NCBI GenBank assembly: GCA_013368375.1 | Contig: JAACJP010000042.1 | Location: 1-64,000 of the forward strand | DNA from: Tricholomella constricta | Taxonomy: Eukaryota > Basidiomycota > Agaricomycetes > Agaricales > Lyophyllaceae | Direction of reading: 5' to 3' | Length of the DNA stretch: 64,000 nt | In this document: positions 51,733 to 62,129 of the stretch, in pieces | How positions within the stretch are numbered: position 1 is the stretch's first letter | Layout of the letters: each line of letters opens with the position of its first letter | Translations under genes and position numbers: made by a program | The notes under the pieces: generated by a model | What the model saw: the letters and a program-made list of their open reading frames with translations, nothing else | Database searches by the model: none | What the model was told of the DNA's origin: nothing

Positions 51733-54700
51733 ATGTTGGAAAAGAGACGAAATAAGAAAAAGAATCCGAATCTGGTGCTTCGGGTGCATCCTTTGGCGGC
51801 TGAGAGTCATCGGCCGATCACCCCCCCCCCACCTGTCCATGTTCCTCTCACCCGGTACCATACTCTCCCAAGCGGAAACTTGGGTCATTCAACAAGCTAC
51901 CACCCTCTCATCGCATCCCCCAGCAAGGACTCGTGGTCCCCTTCGGGTCTCAACTCGCAGGCAGATGGCGAACTTCCTGACTTCGTGCTGGACAGTGTTG
52001 AGGGCTCCAACAGCGCCTCGTGGGTAGACCCAGCATACATGGAGCATCTCGAGGACACTGTTGTGGCGCCACGCACGCAGAGACGAGCAGTATGTGCTTT
52101 TCTCCTCTAGAAACTGCATCCTTGCTCACCGCCAGACCTTTCCTAGGATAACCCTCTGCTGTACTGGCTGCCCGATCGTGATACCTTTGTGGCTGAAGAT
52201 ATTCGATGGGATGGGCGCGGCGAGTACACCAATGAGCTCTGCCCAACGTGCAGCTTCTGTGCGCCTAAATACAGGTGCGAGGATTGCGAGGGTGGGCAAT
52301 TGCTGTGCCGTGAGTGCACGGTGGAGAGCCATCGGTTGAACAGCTTGCACCGAATCAAGGCAAGTATCTATGAAGCATGTTGAATGAGGTGCTGATGTGA
52401 CCAGTAGGCATGGACCGGCTCCTTCTTCGAAAAGGCATCCCTGAAATCACTTGGGCTTCGCATCCAGCTGGGCCATTGCGCCGGCGAATTGTGCTCTAAC
52501 CCAAAGCCCGCCTTCGCCGATGACTTTGTCGTGGTGCATGTCAACGGGATCCATGAGCTGGCTGTCGACTTCTGCGACTGTCAGACGGCTCAACTTCCTT
52601 TTGTGCAGTTGCTTCGTTATCGATGGTACCCGGCGACTGTTGCTCGCCCAAAATCTGCAGCAACTTTTTCCGTCCTCAAGCACTTCCATCTCCTGACCTT
52701 CGAATCAAAGGCGTCATGTTTTGAATTCTACCACGCGCTCTCACGCTTGACCGATAACATGGGACTAGAGAAGGTTAAGGTACGTGCTTATCATCTATCA
52801 GGAGATAAAAAAATGTTCGCGACCCTAACTTGGATGTAGGATCGCTACTCAGCCTTCATGCGTATGGTTCGCGAGTACCGCCACATCAAGATGCTGAAGC
52901 GCGCTGGACGAGGCCACGACCCAACCGGTGCTGCAGGTACGCTATCGGGAGAATGTGCTGTGTTGTGCCCTGCGTGTCCCCAGCCCGGCATGAACCTTCC
53001 GTTTGGATGGCAAGATGCCCCCCAAGAGAAACGGTATGCCCCCCAGTGGTTTTTTAGTGCCCCTCACTTTATCATGCTCGTTCCAGATGGCTGTATCGTT
53101 TATTTCTAGCAATAGATGCGAATTTTCGGTTGAAGCGAAAGCATGTTTCAAATGGCGTGGCTGATCCCGCCCTTGGGGATGGAATGTCGTATTTTGTGAA
53201 GCAACGGGAATATGTGCAGTTTCTCAATACGTTTGGCACACTGATCATTCAAGATGTCCGTCGATTTCATTCCCCATCTATTTCTTGACACTGACATTGA
53301 TTCTCTAGCCTTCGACGTGTGCTAACCATAAAGCTGTCGATGCAGAGCGCTCGACCAAGGGGCTAGCCTCGACTGGTGTAGGCACGATTGACTGTGCTCG
53401 ACACGATGTGAAGCGGCCAAAATCCGTCGGCGATCTTCAGCGTTCTGAGCGGTAAGTTATGTTTTGGTCTGCTTCGATTGGACCTGATTAAACACTGCTC
53501 CAGCTACGTGAACATGGATTACCTCTTTTGGTCAAGCCTCGAGGATAGTGAGCTCATCGAGCTCGTTGTCTCCTACGATATCGCTTGCCAATGGAGCATC
53601 AAGATCTGGGAGCGGCTCAAGAAATATCGCCGATGGACCCAATACAACGAAGACGGCCAGCGTGTTTTCGTTTTCCTTGTTCCCAAGTTCCATCTTCCTG
53701 TGCACATCATGGCATGCCAATCTGTCTTCTCCTTCAACTTCAATGCACACGTAGGACGCACCGACGGTGAGGCTCCCGAACGCGGTTGGTCACACATTAA
53801 CCCAACAGCGACGAGCACGCGAGAGATGGGCCCAGGATCTCGACAAGACACCTTAGATGATCATTTCGGCGACTGGAACTGGAAGAAAACAACTCTTATG
53901 GGTGCGTTAACCTCCGTGAAGTTGATTTGAGATGCTACTTACTTATCTTCGGGCTACAGGCTTATCTCTTCTTCGCAAAATAAAAACCGCTGTCGCTGAA
54001 CGCAGCGAACAGGTATTTCGTTACCATCAATTCGAAGCTGGCTTGGAAGAACCGCACCTGTCTCGCTGGAAGGCCGAACTCGCGCTCTGGCTGGAGGACC
54101 ATAGCAACCCAAATCCCTTTGAATCTCGCTACAAGGGTGAGTCCCGGCATAGCATCAGCTGGTATTTTTCCTCACTCGATGTCAGCTCTTTCACAGGACA
54201 GCGTCCGCCGTGAACTAGCCAAGCAAGATGCCGCCGATCTTGCCCAGGGCACTGCATATGTCCTCCATGAGACTGTCTCTGCCAGCCAACTCATGACGAT
54301 GGGCATAGATCTCGAGGAGCAGCAGTGAGTATTGCCCGTCATTTCACTAAGTTTTTGTTGCTGATTTTTCTTCATTCAGGCGGCGCCTGACCGTAGACGC
54401 TGCTGAGCTGGGCCCACACTCTACCGACATTCAGAACACCCGGATACAGGTTTGACGCAACATTCTGAAGCGCAAGATTGATGCATGGATTGATATTCAG
54501 CACCTGTACATTCCTTCACTTTCCATGGCCCGCTCCCAGGTCGCCGGTGAACAGGAGGACGATCCTGCCGAAAAAATCCCTCTCATGCTGCCATCAGCAT
54601 TGAAGTCTCCTCTGCCATGCGACATCCGGTTGCGTGAAATGGAATGGGTGCTCCGACAGTCGCAAGCCAACGACGCACTTGACGAACTTCGTGAGGGGCT

Positions 54701-55406
54701 ACGACTCCAGGCCTACCTTTACATTGACAAAGACCGGTTTCAGCGCGGGCAGTATCACAGCACAAGGTCTCGGGGAGTCATTCAGCGGGTCAAGGTGAAG
54801 ATTGATGCTGCAGCGCGCAAGTATCGGGTGGCACGGGGGGCTCTTTGTGAGCTGGCAGGCATCTTGGAGAAGGTGGGCTGGGGCATCTCCTACCCAGTCC
54901 TACATGATGCAGACATCAAGCAGCTTTCAGGGAACGGCGACGAGTCGGAGGGCCGTAGGACAGTATCCTGGATCTGGATTCGACTTGGCGATGGTTCACA
55001 GCTGGACCAGGAGGAAGGGCTACAGGACGGTAAGTTCCACATAATATCTCTTAATTTCCACAGCTGATGTATTCTAGCCCTGCGTATCGAGTGGTGCAAG
55101 AGCAAGGCGAGGTCGGATCGATGGTCAGAAGAGGTGGAACTGCTGCAGGAGGAAATGCGGCGGGTTCTCGAGTTTTTTGAGACCATGGCGGTCAAGTGGG
55201 AGCGGCGTCCGGCAGCATTGTCCTTCGTGGAAAGGGATAGTGCATCGCGCGAGGCGCTTCAGGCATATGCAGCACGTCAAACCTCTCAGTTCCGTGCAAT
55301 GCGGGACCATTGTCGTCATATGTGGCGTTTCGTGCCCCAGTACGTAGCTTTAGGCGGGGGTGTAGATGTAGTACCGCCGGAACTCAACACCGACGATGGT
55401 GAATAA
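51733..55406 (+). CDS. CxC2/KDZ transposase with one in-frame stop
   Basis: Exons: 51733-52089, 52147-52359, 52408-52779, 52840-53033, 53087-53255, 53309-53451, 53504-53901, 53960-54136, 54186-54324, 54380-55029, 55078-55406; all phases agree. The N-terminus is basic. The CxC2 cysteine cluster (CPTCSFC, YRCEDC, LLCREC, SHRLNSLHRI) precedes the KDZ catalytic domain with acidic residues in LAIDANFRLKRK (about 53105), SYDIACQW (about 53571) and DGEAPERGW (about 53764). It would cut and move the element. The intron at 52360 begins with GC. A TGA at 54453-54455 (V-stop-R-N-I-L) interrupts the C-terminal helical region; the frame is otherwise open for 300 more codons. The product would be truncated after the catalytic core unless read through. 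Confidence 0.9.
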
Positions 55407-55758
55407 TATTATTAATGGTTTTAATAAAGAAAATTCATATTTATTAAAGCGTGGCGTATGCCAAGTGAGATATGCCAAGTGAGAGCGCTCAGGTGCTCGC
55501 GCTCAGCGGGAGGCGGGAGGCGCTCAGCGGGAGGCGGGAGGCGCTCAGCGGGAGGCGGGAGGCGCATGGCGGGAGGCAGCAGAACACATGACGGGAGCGC
55601 GCACGGTAGCAGAGGCCAAATTAGACATCAATAGTGTTTTGCAAAATGACTGGAGTTTCAGTCGTTTTGCAAAGAGGAGGTGACAGCAGTTATCAGTTGT
55701 TTTGCAAAATGCCTTGACTGAAGTTTCAGTCATTCCTGCAAAATGGTGTCAGCATCAG
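55407..55758. other. Right end of KDZ element (non-coding)
   Basis: Contains a 21-bp array (GCGCTCAGCGGGAGGCGGGAG) x4 at 55499-55582 and TTTTGCAAAA at 55637-55646 and 55700-55709, with two shortened versions near 55664 and 55735. The terminal inverted repeat is weak at best (ends ...GTCAGCATCAG). Confidence 0.65.
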
Positions 55759-56025
55759 GTGCGTCATTTCCTACTGGTGTGCCCCCACTACCAGTACGAA
55801 CGTCACCACCATCTTCGACGTAACCTTAAACGCAAAGCTGAGTCCATTTCCTATCTCCTCTCGAGCCCCGGTGCCTTAAAACACCTCCTCAGGTTCACCC
55901 ACGCGACGAAACGCTTCAAGCCCGCCGCCGTCACTGCACGACAGCTAGCCGATGAACGTGCCCAAGCCAGAGCGAGCCAAACGCGGCACCCTCCCCGCCG
56001 CCCCGCCCCCACCCGCCCCGCCTGA
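55759..56025 (+). pseudogene. LINE ORF, C-terminal end
   Basis: Resumes the LINE frame at VRHFLLVCPHYQYERHHHL, completing the CCHC zinc motif begun at 43060-43090, then a basic tail to the stop. Followed by about 400 bp of LINE 3' UTR and the poly(A) tail. Confidence 0.88.
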
Positions 56026-56439
56026 CAGCATCCGAACCCACGCCATGTTCCCCTCTAAATTACCCCACACTTAATCCAGATCCATAACGGCACACGACAC
56101 CTCGACTCCCCGATAACCTTCACTTTAATACAGTTTCCTTTTCGGTCAGAGTGCACAGTCGTGCTGCTCGTTCCCCCCCCCCCTCCCGCTTTTGCGGGCC
56201 TTCGTTGCCGCCGAAACAGATCCGTTCTTTTTCTCGTTGTCTTTTCTACTCAGGGCTTACCAGGGGAGCGCTTCCTAAAACGGTGTCGGACACGCCGGCT
56301 CACTCTTTCTCCAATTGCTGGGGGGGTGTAGCATTAAACGTCTCTCGTAGATGCGTAAATACCTGTTTGTATGTACCGTGGACCATAGGCGCAATGCGCC
56401 TTGAACACGATAATATGATTCAAAAAAAAAAAAAAAAAA

Positions 56440-56590
56440 GGTAACGCACGTTGTGCGCCATGACATTGACGTTGTCCGTCAGGTCCTTCTGAGTCCCGTC
56501 TACATTCGTTACCCAGGCCTGTTCACAGAGCCGCCCCACCGTCTCCACCTCCCTTGCAACCTGCGTCTCGATCAAGGTCTGTGTGCTTAC
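56440..56590 (-). pseudogene. Histidine kinase HAMP remnant, proximal part (copy 2)
   Basis: The minus strand reads [40 protein letters not shown], a clear Nik1-type HAMP repeat, up to an intron donor GTGCGT at about 56449. The LINE inserted within the first bases of that intron; the acceptor half is at 41 kb. Lies directly downstream of F-box copy 2. Confidence 0.7.
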
Positions 56591-57136
56591 ACGGAGTGGT
56601 AGGATTGTATTCTGCGGTGCGGACCCGCGTCATGAGCTCATCGAGGCTTTTGGGAATCGTTTGCGCTGTCGAAATGTTTTCAGCATCGAAATCGTAGGTG
56701 TCATAGCTGCCGCAATCGGTTGTGCGCATCGTGGTCAAGAGCGAGCAGAAGTACATCGTTGTTGTTATTCAACATACTGGCACGTGGGACTTCCCTGATC
56801 TGAATGGGATGTCAATAATAGGGCAACATGGTCACCTATTTGTTGTCATATCAATAGGCGGTTCCAGGAGATGCTGGGCCTCGTCATCTGGTGCTTTCTA
56901 CAACACACGACACATTGAAAACAGAGCAATTTCCGGCCCTAGAGCTTGGACGTGCTTGCGCGCAGTATCAGTGCTCTTGGCCAATGACCTGTGAACCTGT
57001 CGATGTCTACAGCTAGTTTATTCCTTGTATCCGATGTTGACCGCCTACGCGTTCTGGTCTCCATAATGTTGTATCCTGCTTGAGGTGGTGTGTTTAAGTT
57101 CACGGCAGGGAGGACGGAAAGGATCTGGGGTCCTGC
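56591..57136. repeat. Duplicated F-box 3' flank (copy 2)
   Basis: Reverse-complement match to 12042-12540, including the block around GTCATAGCTGCCGCAATCG. No independent gene. Confidence 0.6.
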
Positions 57137-58948
57137 CTACGATAAATAATCATCCTCATCGTAGTGGCTGTTCTTTTGAAGCCCAAACATTGTTTGCACT
57201 TGGCTCAAGGAGTCCATCTCCTCCACCTTCACATTAAGCCTCGATTTCCGGGCCGTGCGTACGCTCACTCTGTCGTCGCCGTGCGCAGCCGCGCCATATT
57301 CCTCATCACCAAGCAAAGTAGCAGCCCTCACATCTTCACCCATGGCCCTCAAAACCTCCTTGTCCAGATTTTTCAAAAGCGAAAGCACATACAGCGCCAC
57401 CTTCCGCAGTCTCCGGCCTCCACCACACTTCGTCCACTCCGCAACAAGCGCCCCAAAGTCTTTCCCCACTCCTCGTACATCTTCCCCCTGCGCGTCTTGC
57501 AGCGAGAAAACAAACCTAAACTCCCTCAAGTGCGAAAACCGCACCATCTCCTTCATGCGCCTCAAAATCTCATTCGGCGACACGCTCTCCACGAACAAGC
57601 CGAGTTTTTCTACCGCCGTACACCGCTCCAAGAATCCAACGAGCTCTGCCACTTCCACCTCAACATGACACAGCACGACCTCCCTCAGGCTCAGTGCCCT
57701 CCATTCCGCGGTGCCGCCTGGTTCTGCCAGGTGGGGCAGCAGCGCATACACCGGGAACGTGCCATATTCGGAGCTGACCTCGAGCGTCTGCAAGTTTGGA
57801 ACCCGCAGCAGCGGTAAGACATTCACCATAGTGGGCGTAACTGCGAGCGGGTCAATGAACATCACGGAGAGGCGCAGGTGCTTGAGGTGTGGGAACGTCT
57901 GCGGGGTAGAGGGGATCATTGGCGGTGGAGGGGCCGGGGCGAAACGGTCGGGAAAGCTACTGATGCGTGCGAAGAGTGCGGTCTGGAGGTGGAGTGTGCG
58001 TTGAAAGAGTATGTGGGTGAAGGTGCTGAAGGTGATTCCATAATCGATTTCGAGGTGGGTGAGCTGTGCCCAGGGGAAGCGGAGGTTTGTGGGGTCGGCG
58101 AGGAGGTGGGAGGGGATGGAGAGGTAGAGGGTGCGGAGGCATGGGGCAGCAGCGAAGACAGTTGCTGGGGGGAGCAGGGTGGTGTCGTTTGGCTCATCTG
58201 CTTCTGGGATCGGGTATGTATGGTATGCAAGGAGGCGGAGGGACTCGAGGGCGGGAAAGCTGTCAGGTGGGAGGCAGAGGAAGGGAATGAGGGCGTCATA
58301 GTTCTTGAACATGAAATCGAGGGAGAGCTTGACCAAGCGGGGTGAAAAGGCAACGATGCTTTGCGAGAGGTCAGCGAGAACAATGTGGTCCTTGGGTGTG
58401 CCTGCAATCCATATGGAGAGCCGTAATGGATGGGAGCTGTTGGAGTGGCCATACCACGATGCTACACGTTCACTGAAGACACCCGGCGACGCTTTAGTGT
58501 GCGGCCCAACCAAAAGCTTCAGTTCATTCCAGAAATCAGAACAGCCAAACACCGCATCTCGCCAGGCAGAGCAGACATGCGCCAAAGCGAGTGGTGATTC
58601 TGAGCGGTGAGATGGACGGTACACCGTCACTGTGTACTTGAATATCTCTGTCAGGAGTTCGGGGGGAAGGAGGCGTAAAGGCGACAGGATGTATTTGCAA
58701 CGGCCGATCTCCTTTTTTTCCTGTAATCGCGCGTCCTTGAGGTCTTTCATCGAATTCATCAACTCGTTGATCTTGAACTGGATGCTACAGATGTCATGGT
58801 CGATGGCTTCGATGTTGTCCGTCCTTTGTGCGATCATCGTGTTGACGGAGCGGACTTGCGCACTGTTGCACTGGTTGTTAGTGCGCAGGAGTTGGCTAAA
58901 AATGATATCGAGTCTACGGTCTTCGCGATTATCGCCCTGCAGCGGCAT
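57137..58948 (-). CDS. F-box protein with LRR-like tail (copy 2)
   Basis: 603 residues from ATG 58948 (MPLQGDN); the frame is open upstream to 59128. F-box at residues about 88-135 (LSPLRLLPPELLTEIFKYTV ... LALAHVCSAWRDAVFGCSDF), then irregular leucine-rich strands. Nearly the same sequence as the gene at 10233-12041, with mostly conservative changes and no stop, so both copies may be active SCF substrate receptors. It lies in inverted orientation about 47 kb from copy 1. The target is unknown. Confidence 0.85.
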   Translation of the reverse strand: MPLQGDNREDRRLDIIFSQLLRTNNQCNSAQVRSVNTMIAQRTDNIEAIDHDICSIQFKINELMNSMKDLKDARLQEKKEIGRCKYILSPLRLLPPELLTEIFKYTVTVYRPSHRSESPLALAHVCSAWRDAVFGCSDFWNELKLLVGPHTKASPGVFSERVASWYGHSNSSHPLRLSIWIAGTPKDHIVLADLSQSIVAFSPRLVKLSLDFMFKNYDALIPFLCLPPDSFPALESLRLLAYHTYPIPEADEPNDTTLLPPATVFAAAPCLRTLYLSIPSHLLADPTNLRFPWAQLTHLEIDYGITFSTFTHILFQRTLHLQTALFARISSFPDRFAPAPPPPMIPSTPQTFPHLKHLRLSVMFIDPLAVTPTMVNVLPLLRVPNLQTLEVSSEYGTFPVYALLPHLAEPGGTAEWRALSLREVVLCHVEVEVAELVGFLERCTAVEKLGLFVESVSPNEILRRMKEMVRFSHLREFRFVFSLQDAQGEDVRGVGKDFGALVAEWTKCGGGRRLRKVALYVLSLLKNLDKEVLRAMGEDVRAATLLGDEEYGAAAHGDDRVSVRTARKSRLNVKVEEMDSLSQVQTMFGLQKNSHYDEDDYLS

Positions 58949-59288
58949 GAGTGTCCGCGTCACAGAAGAAAATGACCCACGCACCTTTGACCTGGTCTTC
59001 GTCGCTCTGCTTTCCAACTTCCTTTTCAAAAATTCGACGCTTTCCTCAGAGAGGGTTGGTACTGAAATGCGCAGTAAGCCTCCCACGGCCATGTTAATTT
59101 GAGAGTGCGTATAGTGCACATACCCCAACCTTGCGATGATACGTCAACACTTGAGATAACTTCCCTACCGCAAGTGGACACAACATACCAATGTATTCTT
59201 GCTGACTCAAAATTGCCCTCCATGCCACAGCTTTTGGCATTGGCCCACGCCGACCTTGAAAATTGGTTAAATCCATTGACAAGTGGTT
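58949..59288 (-). repeat. 5' edge of F-box duplication (copy 2)
   Basis: Matches 9861-10232 reversed, ending at CACTTGTCAATGG. Beyond it the two loci differ: gypsy sequence at copy 1, unrelated sequence here. Confidence 0.7.
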
Positions 59289-61176
59289 CTGTGATACTCT
59301 TACTTGGCAGCAGTCAACAGTTGATTTACAGGCGTAAGAACAGAGGTTTGGCATGGACGTGACCATCAATTCTCCGGCAGCTGATCCGCAGACCGGTCGG
59401 AACACTCCGCAAAGAATCTCTAGTCGTTTGCTTGAACGATCGCGGTCGCTCCTACTGGACAAATGCTTGACAAATACCGCTTTCCATTGACAGTGTGGTG
59501 GTGTCTGTGGTCGGTGTCATATAGATTCTTGTCATTCTCGGACTCGCAAGGGCTTTGATTAAACTTTGCGGAATACTCAGAGTGTATGAGAATCGAGACT
59601 AGTTTCTACCGCTGGATGAGGGTAACATATTACTCGTCTCCATATTTACTATAGCTCCCTGGGTTCGTTACAGATCTTAAAATCCCGAGGCGGCGAACAT
59701 TGGACGCTCAGTTCAGTGAAATCCTCATTAGACGCAGGTTCATTTCTGTTCCTCTAAGGCTCTCTTCGTTGATCTTGGACCTTTTTCGCGCGTCCTCTCA
59801 GCTCAGAGCGCTTTTTACTCTTACCACTGAATTTAAATAGATTCTTGCGCTGGAAGGACGGATTGAGGGCGCACGGGGGTGGAAGCAAGTTCACGGAGGC
59901 TTTACGAACCCCGGCGCACGGGCGTCCGCACCTGTCGTCGTCGATGGGTGTCGTGCGGGTGTCGGCGGCAGTGGGTGCTAGTGAATATTTTGGTGCAGCG
60001 GGAGCTGTGGCGATGAAGGCGACGGGTGTGTGCGTATGAGGCGGGTGTTGGATATAAAGGTTTTCACCTGCAGATTCGTGTGATCCGGGCCTTTTCTCTC
60101 TCTTCCTTGTGTATGTAGGTTTTCGCTGTACCATAACCCTACTGAGCTTTTTTTTTCCTGCACGTAACCGCGAAGTATGATTACATGGATGAAGGTGTTG
60201 TCGCGTATAAGATGTACGTACGTACAGGAGCTGATACGCAAGCAATGAAAAGGAAGCAGACGATAACGGGCCCGTGATAGTACTTTTCGCGACGTCCCAC
60301 AAGACGACACACCATGCTCTGAATAAATAGAACACGCCAACGTTCGGTCCATACAAGCATCCGTCAAATTGACTCGAGAGAACTCACCACAGGCGCTGTG
60401 CTAGGTGTGCTCCATATGCTCCCCAAAAAAAATACTGAACAACGATCGTGCAGGGTCCATCCTTTCTGCCCTCGATGAGTTTCGCATAATACGTAGTCAG
60501 TACTACGCCCATAATACCATATATGCCGACTTACCTCCTATGTAGTGTGACTGCCTGTAATTTAGAACTTTGCCTCTTCTATCCCCGCCGCGTGCGTCAT
60601 GCACACCCTTCTACCCGCTGAAATATAATGTATGTTGTAGAGTGAGAGCGAAATGCACGGACGGCGGCACTGTTCCGTGTGTTCGAAGGCTTTAATGAGA
60701 CGGAGAAGCAACTTGAAGTCGAATCAGACGGATGTAAGCGTCGAATGTGTCAATAAGAATCTTCAAAAATCCAATGAGATTTGGTTGAATAGATCACAGG
60801 AATAGAAGTGAACGCACCGAGGATCCCGTAAAATTCAGCGCCATCGCGCTGGAGTATATTGTGTTGCAGGCGGCGGGGTAGAATCCAGCGAATGTACCAC
60901 TGTGTAACGAAGGAAAGGCCGTTTTATCAGAGTTCATCGTGGATGAGAAAGAATTGAGCCCATCTTGAAAGAGCGTGCGCAGCGGCAATGCAGAAAGGTA
61001 AATTGAAAGTCGAAACAGGCGGATATACCGCCATCATGTCAAGAACTAGCTGTAGATATTCGATGGACCATTGTCTAGTGCTTACAGTGCATCTGGATGC
61101 ATTGCTCAGTCAGAGAGCGTGGAACGTGAAGGGTGTTCGGTGAGTAGTAGGTCGTGTCGCTACAGCTGTGGTAGAT
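59289..61176. other. No confident gene
   Basis: A 200-codon minus-strand frame (60356-59754) and short frames near 60800-60990 exist but lack family motifs, intron support or consistent composition. Nothing else is recognised. Confidence 0.4.
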
Positions 61177-61640
61177 TCACTTGAAGTGCGGGTCACTGGA
61201 GGGGCCTTTCGGGTCGTGGTGCTTTGGGGGTCGTATGTCAACGTACGCTTCCTTGATAAACGCCAGCCAGGCTCCGGAATACATAATGCCTGATAATGCT
61301 CTTCTGAACAGGCTCTCGGGGTATACAAACTTGGCATGGCGCTCGATATCCGTCATACGCTTAATAAAGTTTGACGGTGAGCTGAGGCCAGCCAAGCCTG
61401 GGATTAAGTGAAAGAAGCCGGGGTCCTTGCCGTGCAGTGACACGATGTGGTTTGCATGGCGGGGTGGTGGATGCCAACAAGCAAATCCTGAATCGCATCA
61501 GGACAGCCTCCAAGGCGCAATATTGCATCAAAAGCTCCAAGCCCCACCCCGTACTGACCTCCCCTGGGCAGCAGATCCACATTCGTTGCTTCATCGACTC
61601 CCCCGAGTTCGTGCAGCGGCTCCTCAACCACTTTCCCAAC
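61177..61640. other. Unresolved exon-like region, both strands open
   Basis: Minus 61443-61177 (LIPGLAGLSSPSNFIKRMTD...FIKEAYVDI) and plus 61437-61646 (ANKQILNRIRTASKAQYC...FIDSPEFVQRLLNHF) both look protein-like, and each faces another open frame. I cannot tell which strand is coding. Confidence 0.3.
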
Positions 61641-62129
61641 CTCTAACATCGGAATCACATGTCTGCGCCCTCCCCCTCCCTCGAACGGACGGATGGAAGA
61701 TGGATATGCGCACGTTGAGATGCCGGGCAGGGGGTGTTCGAGACGCAGAGCGTGGAGCATGTGGGACGCCCACCAAAGGTAGTGGTGATTGGATGAATGG
61801 AGGGAGTGAGGCCTCGGGCGCGGCACGGGCACGGGGAGGAGGCCAGCGCGGTGGTGCGGCGCGTGGACGTAGCCGGAGAGCCCAGACTGGATGCCTGGTA
61901 ACGCTAGCCGCGTGCGGGTCGAAGGAGCATGGGGATGGAGGGGAGTAAGACGGGGGATGGGTGCAGGTAGAGATGCAGGTGGAGGTAAGGTAGAGGTGGA
62001 GGCAGGAGTGGAGTGGGATGAGGGATAAGCAGGGAAGAACGTAGTGTTCCACAAAAAGGAAAAGAAACAAAGAAAGAGACAAAAGGCGAGAGTGACCGCG
62101 TCCCAACCCTATGCCCCACCCCTCGTCCG

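Larger units (their letters stand above)
43112..55758 (+). mobile_element. KDZ DNA transposon carrying a TET/JBP gene
   Basis: 12,647 bp bounded by GTGCGTCATT at 43102-43111 and 55759-55768. The LINE frame continues exactly across the repeat (…TVRH / VRHFLLVCPHY…), which proves an insertion. Genes inside: unknown A (minus), RNase H1-N protein (plus), unknown D (minus), TET/JBP oxygenase (plus), CxC2/KDZ transposase (plus). Both ends carry TTTTGCAAAA palindromes. KDZ elements with TET/JBP genes are known from fungi (family knowledge); the two boundaries and cargo are read here. Confidence 0.9.
41051..56439 (+). mobile_element. 5'-truncated LINE with poly(A) tail, split by a DNA transposon
   Basis: Begins inside the RT domain (5' truncation, typical of target-primed reverse transcription) and ends in a run of about 17 A residues (56422-56439). 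Flanked by the direct repeat GGTAACGCA at 41042-41050 and 56440-56448. After removal of the 12.6-kb insertion at 43112-55758 the LINE is about 2.7 kb. RT-RNase H order with a C-terminal CCHC motif fits the Tad/I-like LINEs of fungi. Confidence 0.9.

Noticed and set aside
54450..54470. Reading the transposase TGA as part of a 21-nt intron (GTTTGA...AAG)
   Set aside because: Far shorter than any intron in the window (about 45 bp minimum) and lacks branch-site room; a nonsense change is simpler.
59754..60356. 200-codon minus-strand frame
   Set aside because: No motif, uneven composition, crosses AT-rich stretches; kept as anonymous sequence.
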